Positions 39,636-51,600 of a stretch of 64,000 nt of DNA are shown piece after piece. The notes under the pieces were generated by a model. That model saw nothing but the letters and a program-made list of their open reading frames with translations, was not told where the DNA came from and ran no database searches. Position 1 is the stretch's first letter, and every line of letters begins with the position of its first letter. Made by a program: the position numbers and the translations under genes. The stretch lies in NCBI GenBank assembly GCA_028564675.1, contig JAOVVO010000051.1, positions 62,001 through 126,000 on the forward strand, read 5' to 3'. This stretch comes from Onchocerca lupi (taxonomy: Eukaryota > Nematoda > Chromadorea > Rhabditida > Onchocercidae).

Positions 39636-40099
39636 TGTTGTACCTGAAAAAAGACTGTTAAGAAACGAAGAAATATTCATACTGCAGCCAAGCTCAATAG
39701 TCTCGACTTCATACATTCCCAATCAGCCTAATCCAAACATTCTTTCAATCAAAGACGGCCGATTGGCAAAAGCTGACTCGGGTCAAAGTCATTCATCTAG
39801 CTCAATGGAGAATTGTCTTGAGCTTTTGAACTGTATTTGTAGTTTTATTCATTAATTGTTGTACCTTTTCTATTATACTATTATTAGATGTACAGTAGCA
39901 CAATTACCCATTGATAACTAACAGAAATTTAATAAATTAGGTTTTTTGCTATTTTTTCAAGATTAACTAAATTAAGATTTGTCTCCGTCTACTCATTATC
40001 CATTTATGATTTGATTATCTTATGCTTGGTTATCATTCACTTCCCTTAATCATAAATTGTGTATTCTTTAGCTATATTTTATCATCTATTAAAATACTG
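39636..40099. promoter_or_regulatory. Head-to-head promoter region, BOP1 / UBA5
   Basis: Only 464 bases separate the two start codons, and 5' untranslated sequence takes up part of this, so both transcripts probably start inside it. No TATA-like element can be singled out from the AT-rich background. Inference from gene orientation, not from a recognised motif. Confidence 0.5.
39643..39650 (-). promoter_or_regulatory. Likely spliced-leader (trans-splice) acceptor of BOP1
   Basis: On the minus strand the sequence CTTTTTTCAG ends at 39644, and the BOP1 ATG follows 8 bases later. A strong acceptor so close to a start codon, with no convincing upstream coding exon, is what SL trans-splicing gives in nematodes. 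It could instead end a conventional 5' UTR intron. Confidence 0.45.
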
Positions 40100-43000
40100 A
40101 TGACGGAAAATCTGTCAGAACAACTTGATGCATTGAATGCTAAGCTGTTAGCAGTAGAGAATGATTTGGTATGCATAAAGGGAAGGAATATGGATATGAA
40201 TACTGCTGCAGTTAAACGATCTAAAATCGGTTAGTCTTTGTTATTTGGCTTTCTCATAGTTTCCTCTCAATTCGTTAGATTTGTTGAAAACTACCATTTT
40301 CACTTCATTTTTTATATGCTAAAAAGTCTCATTATTTAGCAGAATTTATGCCCTTCTCATTGGAACTTTTTTCGAACTATTATATTTTTATCATGTTTTT
40401 TCAAACATAACTATCATATAATTTTATCAGATATTGTTCAATGCCATTAATGCTAACTGAAAAAATTATTTCGTTTCCTGTGATCGTTTCATCCTCGATC
40501 GTTTTTCATTGTATGATGCAGATGTGATGAGTGCGGAAGTAAATGATTCCAATCCGTACAGTCGATTGATGGCTTTGAAGAAAATGGGTATTGTAAAAAA
40601 TTACGATGATATCCGAAAGAAAACAGTATTAATAGTAGGTGTCGGTGGCGTTGGAAGTGTTGTTGCCGAAATGTTGACGAGATGTGGCATTGGGAAGCTT
40701 ATATTGTTTGATTATGATAAGGTTTACATTTTCATTTGTGAAAAAAAATCACTTCTTTTTCTGCGAAAGCATAAAAGAAATAATCTTTTTGCGAAATATT
40801 TAGTTATCTTGTCAAATTCAAGTGTTTATAACAGTATTAGAATAAAAAGGAAAACTTTCTTGGTTGATCTTTCGTTTCTTTCTTTCACAATACTCCATCA
40901 TGCGGAAGTAATTTTATTTATCGATATTTTCTCTAGGCTATTTTTTTTTTTTTTTTTGTTAAGAGCAATATTTTGCGCGATATGGAAGTCGAATAGAGAT
41001 AATATTAAAAGGTTTTAGGTAGAGCTTGCTAATATGAATCGTTTGTTTTATCAACCACAGCACTCCGGTATGAGTAAAGTAGACGCAGCACGGAGCACAC
41101 TCATGTAAGTTTACTATTGTAAAAGTAATAATATAAAATATGCCATCAGTTATGTTACTGCTGCTTTACCGTTCTTTTATTATTATTTTTGTTTCTTTTA
41201 TTATTTTTTTGTTTTCAGAGCAATAAATCCCGATGTAGATTTCGAAACATATAATATGAATATAACGACTGTAGAGAACTATCCCCTTTTTATTGACCGA
41301 ATCAGGTATTTTTATTTCTTGTTCGAAAGAATTTCATTCTTGAAAATTGAAGAATGAAGAATTTATTAGAAATTCAGCATTTTTTTTTCTTGTTTTTCAT
41401 TATCCTTATAGAATTAAATACTTTAGATGAATGTCATCCTGAATCATCTACTCATTGCTATTGGCACTGATTTTTTCTTTTCGAGATAAAGATTATTTTC
41501 TGAAAGCTTATCAAACGAAAGATGATACCACGTAGTTATATATCTTTAGAGTGTTCTTTTCTGTTTTTTATAATAACATAATATATCCTAATATATGTAT
41601 TTAAATTACACAGAGGTATAATCTATGATTTGCTAGACGCCATTGTTTTTGAAGAATTTTACTTATCAGATATAACCTTTATAAAAAATGTAAATTATTG
41701 TTAAAATGTGAATTATTTGTAGGAAGGGAAATCTTAATGGTGAAAAAGTTGAACTCGTTCTCAGCTGTGTGGATAACTTCGAAGCTAGGATGACTATTAA
41801 TACTGTACGTATAACCATTTTAATATTTTCATCAATGTAATCGTTCATTCTTTTTCCATTGTTTATTTATCATTGATTTTGAGATAAATTGAATCTCTCT
41901 CTCTCTCTCTCTCTCATTGATAGCACTTATGTTTTGTTCTTTTTTTTTTTTTATAGGCTTGTAATGAAGAGAATCAGATATGGATGGAATCTGGTGTGAG
42001 CGAGAATGCAGTGTCTGGCCATGTACAGTGTATGCGTCCCGGATATAGTGCTTGCTTTGCTGTAATATTTCTTGTTTTATGATCAAAAGTACTTAAAAAT
42101 CAAAAAAAAAAAAAAAAAATGTAAATATCTGAATCAATGAACAATCTTTTTTGAAAATTTATTCATGATTTTCTTAGCTATACTTTTCAAATGTTTCACT
42201 TAATGTTTTTTTTTTTTTTTTTTTTCAGTGTGTGCCTCCTTTAGTGGTTGCGTCAAATATTGATGAACGCACTCTGAAGCGTGAAGGAGTTTGTGCTGCG
42301 TCATTGCCCACTACTATGGCCGTCATTGCCGGCTTTCTAGTACAAAATGCTTTGAAGTATAGTATTTCCTAAATTTTGTACATCGCTTTTAAGCTGATTT
42401 TACACGTATTTAATAATTTATTTCAGGTTTCTCTTAAATTTCGGTGAAGTATCTTACTGCTTGGGATATAATGCTCTTTGTGATTTTTTTCCTCGACATA
42501 AAATGTTACCGAACCCAAGTTGTGAAGATCGTTTTTGTCAACAAAGACAAAAAGAATATAAGGTAAAAACTTTCAATTTCCTAATATTTAATTGATAAAA
42601 TTACTATTTGGCGATCAAAATGCTATTTTTTTACTCGCAATAATTTCCATAAATCCTATGCAAAAGCTTTCCGCAAATTATCTTTGACAGTAGTTGATTT
42701 ATCATTCTATATAATTGCAGCATATTGTAAATGAAAGGGAAACTGAAGAGAATGAAAAGATCGAAGAAGAAAAAATAACACACGAGAATAACGACTGGGG
42801 TTATACTAATTTTCAAAAAAATTTTGCATATAGATTTCAGTAAATGGAACTGGTTCATGCTCATTCTTGCAGGAATTGAAGTGATTGATGAGTCGTTAAC
42901 TGATCATACTAGTGATCATTGTAATGGACCTAACGAAGGAATACAATTTGCTTATGAAGCTGCGGTTAAAGAAGTATTTTTTCTAATATTACACAAAAGC

Positions 43001-43177
43001 TATGGTTTCAATGTTTTTCTAGTATTTGTTTGTATAATTCATGTTTTGATATGATTTCAGCGGTATTTTTGATTTAGCGTATTTCTTAAAAGAATTTTTT
43101 AGGATATGGGAAATAAGGAACAAATATCTGAGGTGAAGAACTTGTCAGCACTGATGGCCGAATTAAAAAGTTTATGA
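40100..43177 (+). CDS. uba-5: UBA5, E1 activating enzyme for UFM1
   Basis: Adenylates UFM1, takes it as a thioester and passes it to the E2 UFC1. Eleven exons: 40100-40229, 40522-40721, 41019-41104, 41219-41305, 41723-41804, 41957-42061, 42229-42356, 42427-42562, 42721-42799, 42873-42973, 43103-43177; phases all agree, 402 residues (human 404). SNPYSRLMALKKMGIV starts the adenylation domain; GVGGVGS (about 83-89) is the nucleotide-binding loop; FDYDKVELANMNRLF, SCVDNFEARMTINTACNE and GVSENAVSGH are family signatures. The catalytic cysteine is in EGVCAASLPTT (residue 252, human Cys250). The zinc site is C228-x2-C231 plus C305-x4-C310. After the core, DWGIEVID matches the C-terminal UFM1/GABARAP-interacting motif of the family, and the protein ends in the short UFC1-binding helix (NLSALMAELKSL). 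All catalytic features look intact. It is divergent from BOP1. Confidence 0.95.
41895..41914 (+). repeat. (TC)n microsatellite in a uba-5 intron
   Basis: About ten CT units in the intron just before the exon that starts at 41957. It adds to the pyrimidine-rich stretch upstream of that acceptor. Confidence 0.8.
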
Positions 43178-43283
43178 TGAATGACTGTGCTCATAATTTT
43201 TTATTAATAAGGAACAAGGGATATAATTATTTATTATTAGTTTATAATTATTATTCTCCTACTTCACTTATCAAAATATGTGA

Positions 43284-43289
43284 AATAAA
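43284..43289 (+). terminator. Probable uba-5 poly(A) signal AATAAA
   Basis: Canonical AATAAA hexamer 107 bases after the uba-5 stop codon. In this AT-rich DNA the hexamer alone is weak evidence, but it is the first good one in the 395-base spacer before the SYS1 stop codon on the other strand. Confidence 0.45.
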
Positions 43290-43572
43290 ATATACAGGTC
43301 ATGAAGTTTTGCTTATCCCAAAACAGACTGCATTATCTAAGTAAAAAATATCATTTTTGGCTAACACTGTTTCTCATGCAGATTTGCGATAAAATCCAAT
43401 GTACATTAGTCAATAAGCCGAAACTAAATTCTTAAATTTCAAATTTTTTGTAGTATTTGGAACGATTCATGCATCTCAGAGTGGTAAACTAATGAGATCG
43501 TTTGCATTACCCTGCCATAGTGTTTATGAAATAGTTAGCATAGTAGATACGAATAAGAAAAAGGGCACCACG

Positions 43573-44587
43573 CTACACTTCATATCTTGAATTTGTTGAC
43601 AAATGAATATCCCTAAATTCAATTTGCAAACAAAAATATTCACCCAATAATGTACATGAAGCGATACTTAAAAGCTGTAAGAGCCACCAGAAAACATGCG
43701 TAGGAATCGATTTATAATACAAAGTAACGATGATGAAGTGCCAAAAATGTAAAGTACATGCAAAATCTAGACACTGTTTCGAGCGTCCCACAACTTTACT
43801 CATAATAAGAGAGCATACTGCAACCGAAAGTAATTGAGTAATTGCTCCGTGGAGTGTAGCCTGCAACTAGGTATTCATATTACGTTTGCAATTCCACTGA
43901 CTTGCAGATTTTCGAGCAAAAACACTAGATTAACATATTTTAAAATTCTTCATTTATATAATCATTTTGAATATTTGGTGCAAAATATCATAAACACGGA
44001 TTGAAATATCTAACTTCTTTAAAATATTTTATGTTGCGATATCAATATCTTCTAATAAGATGTACTTTTATCTTTTTGCTGTCCTTTCAGTCACAGTCAA
44101 AGAAAGAGTGGACTTTATCAATAGTTCTATTGAATCACAGAGAGAGCTATACTGACGCCAAATTTCCATAGTGGTTAATCAATTTGATCTTGGATGTATA
44201 ACTACTTGATATCTCTCAAATTCCTTTTCGAATACGATCAAGTTTTATTTGATGTTGTTGAAATGCTTTAGGCATTCTTATTACGCAAGAAACTTATGAA
44301 GTTAATAATTTTACATAAAGAAGTAAATCAAGACAGTCAATACAATAATCAATCAAATTACTGAGAGAAATTGGTTGAGATAATAGTGATGTGGAAATTA
44401 AAGAAACAAGAGTGATATAAAATCAACATACCTCTGTCGTGAACACTTGTTCTAATGAAGGATAATCGCCTCCAATGGAGATCAACACTGACAGAATACA
44501 CTGAGTGGTATAAAACGTAGCTTGTATACATATAATCTGTGTAATAATTAAACCGGGATCCCAAACATACGATCGAAACGAACTCAT
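43573..44587 (-). CDS. SYS1: SYS1 homologue, Golgi integral membrane protein
   Basis: Two exons, 44587-44432 and 43860-43573, joined in phase 0 to give 147 residues (human 156). SYS1 is a four-span membrane protein of the trans-Golgi that recruits the small GTPase ARFRP1 (Arl3 in yeast) and so the ARL1/golgin system. The family start is clear: FRSYVWDPGLIITQI matches the conserved FRSYVWDP; exon 1 ends PSLEQVFTTE. Exon 2 carries the signature GRSKQCLDFACTLHFWHF and HVFWWLLQLLSIASCTLLGE, ending in the family-typical GEY-C-x2-IE-x2-DI. Four hydrophobic segments are visible (about 14-35, 58-75, 87-104 and 108-127). The 571-base intron has a GTATGT donor and a TTGCAG acceptor. The gene faces uba-5 tail to tail and diverges from the RING gene. 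Confidence 0.92.
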
Positions 44588-45938
44588 TTTTACCTAATCA
44601 ACATTATCAATGGATTACATTCATTGAGGTTCATAATTCCTGAAATGTACTCATAATTATTACTTCTTGTCCTCAGACTATTTTCTACGTTTATACTCTG
44701 AACCTGTCCACTGTTATTGATTATTAACCATCTATTTCGTCATTGTTTTCAAAAATTAATTTCCACCCCATAACCGATGCAAATGACTGTTCTGAAAACT
44801 AGGAAAACATTATATGGCTATCACCACTATATTATTTCTTAATGCTCTAAGATAACAGATAAAATAAAGTGAGGGAAATAACTGAATAGAAGAATTTTCA
44901 TCTGTTGCTTTTGCGTGAAATGAATTCGTCATTTAAACAATAGTATTCTTTATGTTTTCTGCACTGTGAACTTTATTTTAGGATGAGAAAATTATGGTGC
45001 GATTGAAAGGCCTTTGAGAAAATTAAGTTTGATAAGTATTCATTTGAGGTGAATAAATATCCACATGCTCTAAACACTGTGCCTATTTGTCAGATAACTC
45101 GTTCTTATTCCTCACATAACTATCCCTTTTTGTCAAGCGACTTATTATGTGTCACATAGATTTCTTACCATCCATAAAGAGTATAGCAATACATAATTTA
45201 TAAGATGAACAAAAGTTTTAAAACAAACCGAACTTTGGGCAAAAAAAATCATTTCTCCTCTTAAATAGATATCCTTAATATTATGCTGAACCTAGACTCT
45301 AATCGGATCTTCCCGCATGCCCTCGAGTTCCGAATTAGGTCCGTGCATCACGTAATTTGTAATACTTGGTGGAATCGATTATGATTGGTATGAGTAACGG
45401 GATGGGGGATGGAGAATCTCTTGAGGTCGGGTCAAAGGTGAGCGAGGGATTCTGAGGATTGGTAGGACGATCTAAGGAAAAATTACATGAAGTTAGTCGG
45501 AGATGAAAAGAGTACAAAACAGTCATGATCTATAGTTGCAACAGGATGTGGGTGATGGAGAAGTGAGAGATTGCTGAAGTGATGGCAGAGTTTTCGATGA
45601 AAGAGGGTAGTTTTGAGAGCAAGGCCTATCTATCATTGTTCTCAGTCGGTGCATGGCTCGTGAATTGCGCAACTTGCGATATCTGAGAATCGAAGCAGTT
45701 CGGGTCGATTACTTATTACTCAATTTTTATCATATCTTTTGATTCTTTTAATGTAATACCAGAATGCATGAACAAAGGGAGGAAGAATGGCATCATCCGC
45801 TAAGAAATGAAAATTTTTCCTCCGCTGAGAAATGAAAATTTTAATTCAATCGACTTGCTTCATATTCTAATGTTTGCATCTCACTGATTTGTTTATAGTT
45901 TTGCAGGTGGTTGTTTCTTTCCGATCTGTTGTTCGGAA
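44588..45938. other. Divergent spacer between SYS1 and the RING gene
   Basis: 1.35 kb between two start codons. It should hold both promoters. From about 45,280 to 45,720 the DNA is noticeably more GC-rich and purine-rich on the + strand, a plausible promoter or 5' UTR for the RING gene. A 63-codon minus-strand frame (45335-45526) there is a composition artefact as far as I can tell. Confidence 0.45.
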
Positions 45939-48654
45939 ATGTCGCAAACAAAGCAAACGACATCTTCGAATGAAACGACGCAAGAATTAAACGGATTATC
46001 GGGCGAGTTGCTAATAGTCAGTGCTTATTTGATTCAACAGTTTGAGTAATTTAAGGGAGGATATATCCTTATAGTTCGATATCAAAGTTTATTATGGAAA
46101 TTTGGACAATGTGAAAGATGAATTTCGAAGTATGTTCCATTTAGTAAGAGAGAGGAAAGCCAAAAGATATTTACTTAGATGAGTAATTTTTTTTTGATAA
46201 TGTTTTCCGCATTTCGTATTCCTTCTGAAAAAACTTATCCAATAAGTGTGAAGCATTGCTGAGGTTTCAGATGATGGTTTTTTATTGATTGACACTTGAA
46301 TCACGTCAACGCTATATATGACTGCACAAAGATATCTCGAAAGATTTTCACGCATTTTATGCATCCATTCTGATAAAAGTTTATTGCTAGAAATAGGTAG
46401 CATTTAAGGATAGCGGTTTCTCGTAATGGTATTGCAGGAGGAAAACATGGAGAATGCAAACGGTATTTTGCAGACAAGTATTATGGATGATGCGATGAAT
46501 AGGGTTCCAGAATCTAGTGAGGCATCATCGCATAACACAGCTCTTTCCTTTGTTTCTGGACCAACATTTACGACTGGTTCGGTGCCTTCCATGACTTTGC
46601 AAGGCAGTCCTGCAGCTTATATTCCAATACAGGTTTGTTCAGTTCACTTTTTCATATCAGTGCAAATGGAGCCTGAAGACGGAATTTTTGTATGTTTTAC
46701 CACATTATGATAAGAATGAGCTCTATCATTATGGTAAATGTAGTAGTTTCTTTTCCTGGGAAACAAAATTGGAATGTCACAGTGGATATCTTCTTTTCTG
46801 AAAGTTGTACTCAAAAGTCTTGACTTTTATTATCTAATGATTTTAGCGGTTCAAAATAAAAATTCTAGGTTCCTGGTGTGATTGAAACAGCTTTTACGCA
46901 GACTCCTGCCTTCGCCGCCCCGCTCATCTATCCATCAGCATTAACAGCTGCATATATCACTGGTCCTACACCTCCTGCTTCACCTTGTACATTCCTGTCG
47001 GCCGCTACTCCAATAACAGCAGTCTGCCACTGCATCTATGCTCAACCGTGTGCGCTTCATCATCGTCCAATTACTTATGCTTCACATTCACTCTCATCTT
47101 TGGGTTAATTTTGCCACTTATAACAAGAAAAGTAATATTTAGTTCATTTAGTTATGTTAGTATTTTAGGATCTACTTTATCCTTCGTTCACCGTATTTCT
47201 ACATTTCAGGTACGGTGCCTGCTACATTATCGCAGAGCCATTCCCATACTTTACCAGTAACAGTAGCAAACAATGTTGCATCTGCTCGCGTGGGTTTAAT
47301 TAATTTTTTATTCCAAATTCACTGATGCAACTTTGATATCGTTAAATTTCTCAGAATATTTTTTATAGGTATCATCTTTGCCACCAACTTTAAGTTTACC
47401 ATCTCTTCGATCGTCAGTGATGCGATTAAAGCGATCCGGTGAACAGCTTGCTACCAATCATCTTCCGGTAACAGATCCGGATGGTGCAGCGAACATTCGT
47501 TTGCAAAAAATACGCCGTGTTGAACCTGGTGCAGAAGCAACCACGTCATATCTGACTTCTCAACGACATATTGAGTAAACATTCCTTTACTGCGCAGTAT
47601 GATAGTTCTTCGAAGTATCATTTCCAATGTATTTTTGCTTTTCCAGAATGCAAGGTGACGAAAGAAGTACGGTGGATAATAGGTCAAGCTTAAATTCGAC
47701 AATTTGTTGTGATTGCCGCAGCCGCACTACCTATCAATGTCCTTATCAGTCTTGTCCGTATCATCATCATCATATTTGTCCGCGTCATCCGATGTGCTTT
47801 TGCCAGCGGAATGAATCAGGCTCTAGTTACAGGTACTCTCTTTGTGGCAATCGAGTTATATTAATGAATAGTTTCTTCTTCAGTGTACGAAACTAGAGTG
47901 AAATTTTAAGCTTAAAAGGACGAACACTTATTGAATCGAAATTTTATTTACTTTCAACTTTAGACGTGAAACTGATATGAATCCAGTACATGATTTGTTG
48001 CTATCATCGCGTATAGCGCAGATCGAACGTCAACAACAAGCCAACAATTTGTGGTTTCAACGGCATTCTTTGGCATCAAGTAATCTGATTGGTGTTGATA
48101 TTGTACCAAGACGTTTAGCATCTCAACCAGTAGTTTTTCTACCGCGTCACCATCAGCCTATTATGGAACTCGCTATGGTAAGCTATTATTTATATTCTCG
48201 CTTCATTTTTTCCAGTTATTTTTTAGCTTTGAATCCATTATAATAAATTTGTCTCTTTCAGGTGCTATTGCAGCCACATGATCCAACAGTCATTTTGGGT
48301 AGCAATGTACCCACTTCCAATGATCCTATACCAATCGGGGCTACTGTTGAACAAATCAACCGTTTCTCGACTACTTACAAATATGTCAAAGAGAATGATA
48401 TTCCTGAGACCGAACAAGAACGCTGCACGGTCATTTCATATCCATTTATATTAGTATATTTGTTATCATTCATCCTTTTGAAATTATTTCATAGAATTCT
48501 TCAGGTATGTCTAAATGATTTTGAAACGGATGATGAAGTTCGAGCTCTTCGCTGCAATCATGTATTCCATGTTGTTTGTATCGATCGCTGGCTAGTATAC
48601 AATAAAAAATGTCCGGTCTGTCGTCTAGATTTGGACAAAACAAACGTAGTATAA
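45939..48654 (+). CDS. RING-H2 E3 ubiquitin ligase, Arkadia/RNF111-like
   Basis: Nine exons: 45939-46016, 46438-46632, 46869-47103, 47210-47289, 47369-47574, 47647-47832, 47964-48177, 48262-48429, 48505-48654; phases all agree, 503 residues. The C-terminal RING-H2 (about 453-495) has the order C-x2-C, C-x-H-x2-H-x2-C, C-x2-C, seen as CTVCLNDFE, RCNHVFHVVCIDRWL and KKCPVCRLD. The preceding PIGATVEQINRFSTTYKY resembles the GA-x-E-x-I-x-R-x-T-x2-HKYK stretch before the RING of Arkadia/RNF111 and RNF165, so I infer membership of that group, whose vertebrate members boost TGF-beta/BMP signalling. The rest is low-complexity Ser/Thr/Pro/Ala sequence without recognised domains, except a dense Cys/His cluster at about 47705-47803. 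A strong acceptor (TTTTGCAG, ending 45906) lies 32 bases before the ATG and may be a trans-splice site. No signal peptide or membrane span is seen in the spliced product. Confidence 0.85.
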
Positions 48655-51600
48655 ATGATGTCCCTGTGATTTATATTAGTAAATGATTAAAGAATTTTTA
48701 ATATTTTTGGTCGTAGGTTAATTTCCTGTTCTTCAAATCAATTTCTTTCCTATGTTCATACTTTCCATAAATCTATATGATCTTTTCAAGTAACTGTTTA
48801 AAATATGCAAGTTATATAGAAAGAAGTACCAGAATGAGCTTGAAAATAGCTGAGGAAATTTGTATTGAGATTTTGATACTGTTTTTCGAATACTCGTTTT
48901 CATCTAATTATATAAATCTAGATGGTGGTCAACTTTTATCTTCATTTTCTTATATTTATTATTTTTTTGCTTTCATTCATCTTTATTTAAATATCGCGGT
49001 GATGGAATTTTATGACTTCAGCATGTTAATTTTCATGTTCTTTTTTTATTTTCTTTCTTTTTAATGATATCAAACTAGATTTTCTCGTTATCTGAAATAA
49101 TATTCGAAACATTTTTAACAGTCTTTTCAATAAACGACGAAAACTAGTAGATATTTTTCTGATAAAGTTTTTTTTTATAGAATGATAAGTTTGGTAATGT
49201 CGGTGCACTGTAAAAATTTTCGAGCATATTAACGATTTTTGGTTTCTTTACAGGTTATCATAAGAAGTGATCAGTTTTCATGAAACATTGTTATCAATTT
49301 TTTAGGAGGCTTATTATTTCTAGTTGCAGTAACCGTAAAATCCATTTCATATTCCTGATTCGTCATTGAAAAAGAATTTTAGGCTGCTTGTGCTTTCGTC
49401 ATTATCTGGTGTGAAAATAGGCTCTGAGTAACCAAGAGTGCTCGCAAATGACGGAAAGAGTATAAATTTGTAAGAACAGAATGGAACATGTTTCAGATAT
49501 ATTAATCCATCATTTATTTACGAATTTACCACTCGTAACATCATCGATACAGCTTGATAACGAGGTGATCATCGTACTTTGTGATACCATGCAGCTTATG
49601 GGATATAAAAACTTAGGAGATAGCTGACTGCATATTTTCTAATAATAGTTTATATGCAGGCAATATATTATTGATGTATAGTAGTTTACCGATCACAGGC
49701 ATCTTCAAGATCGCGATATGGCCATATTTCTAAATCATTATTTGTTAGTGTAGCCAATAATGCTTTGCTGAATTTGTTTTAATGATATTCAAATTTTATC
49801 CTTCCGCTTACTTGAAATAGCCAGAGATTTATCCCATCATATTGTTATATCTTAATTGTTGGCATTCACTATCCTGAATATGAATTTGAAGATAATAAAT
49901 CATAGAACCATCTATTTTGTATATTGTTTTTTAGCCAATATTTTTGATAATTTTGGATTAAGAATTATGTTAACCAGTATAAATTGCCTGTTCTTTTCGG
50001 ATGCTAGTCGGAAGAGTGAGGAGATATTTGTGATAATGAGGGATAACTAGCAAGCAACATTTATAACAAGTACAATTCACCATCATTATGCGAGAATTGC
50101 TATAAAACTGGTTTTGTGCTACAAAAACGTCAAATTAAGCCTGTGTACTATTTTTACATTATAATTATAGCCACCATACGGTAATGTACCGTTTCCTTTT
50201 GCGAGCGACAATCCCTTTCAACCTCTATCCTCCTCTAAATTTCATTTTTATTTCGTCGTTTCAAATGAATCAAGTCTTCGCTTTGATTACTGTTGATTTA
50301 GCGCAATATAAAATTTCATTGATTTTTGTGCTGTTATTATTTTGGAATTTTAGCGATTTAGAAATTAGATACTTTTGACCTCAGTTGGGATTACCTTTAT
50401 TGGAATCTAGATTTCTTCCCCATAATAAAACGGCATTTGCGACAGACTATTGTTTATTGCTGACTGAAACGAAAGACAAATTATTAGGAAGTATTCCTAT
50501 AAATGATACATTTTTAGAGCTCCGTTCTAAATGGACATAGATTTTTTCAGAGACAAATTTACCTGGTGAAATTATTACAGATGTGTTATCTTTCGTTCCT
50601 CGCAAATCTGCGTTTTACTATACTCCAATTATTGCTATAGGCCATCCCCAATTATGTCATTTTTCTTGTTTTCGATAAAATCTTAGAAATAACATCATCT
50701 TTCAGGATGACAATTCATATATCGGAGGATTAGACACATGTTATAGTTGTGTATTTATTTCTGACGGGATTGGTTGAAGAAACTCTGAAGTCTCCGATTG
50801 AAATCTAAATCAACCAATAAATATTCCAGAATTTGCAGTCTGAACATCCGATAAATTGCGTGAACATTCATGGTTGAGATTAATAAATAATACAGCTAAT
50901 CTTAATTCTTGGCTGGAACTAAAATGATAGGGTCCAAATCTCTATCCTAAGCTCCTAAGCATATATGTAAATTAGACAGTACTGCCCATGAAATTAAGTG
51001 AAACAAATATCTGTAAATATCAAAAGTCCAAGCTATACATAGACCATGGGCATGAGGGTACATGAACTGTTTCAATTTAACTATTTCCAATTTTATATTC
51101 TGATATATTCTGATAGTACCATATATTATGGTATTTGCGGATCTGCAAGGTTAATTAATAGTCAATAGGTCAATTTATCTACAAATGAAGCTTTATGGAA
51201 TGAATTTTTCCATTCTATCCTTCATTCCATAGAAAAGTTATTAGCACGGTCCCTGATTTGACATGGCATTTTCTCGTCTTGTTTGCTCACTCTGCACGTG
51301 AAAATTATCTGCTTAAGTGCTAGCTGTTATGTGCAAAGAAATTCAATAGAACTTTTTAATACAAAAAAATCAATAAAAGTATAGTTTTATCTCCAAATTT
51401 TGTAAATTTAACAAATATGAAAAAGCAAACATGCATTAATTCTGTTGTTGAAGAATTTTAATGTCAGAATTTCTTTATATTCGGTATAAGACATGCTAAG
51501 AAGCAGGGAAGGAAGGGAAAATTAGATTTGTTTTTCAGACAGAACATTTCTAAAGTTCATCTCTTAGCAAAGAAAAAATATTATATTTCCAAGAATCCCA

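Noticed and set aside
45335..45526. 63-codon minus-strand frame upstream of the RING gene
   Set aside because: Ser/Pro-rich reading of a GC-richer promoter-like block, no splice or family support.
48777..49064. 95-codon hydrophobic frame after the RING gene
   Set aside because: Phe/Ile/Tyr-rich translation expected from T-rich 3' UTR sequence; no membrane-protein family recognised.
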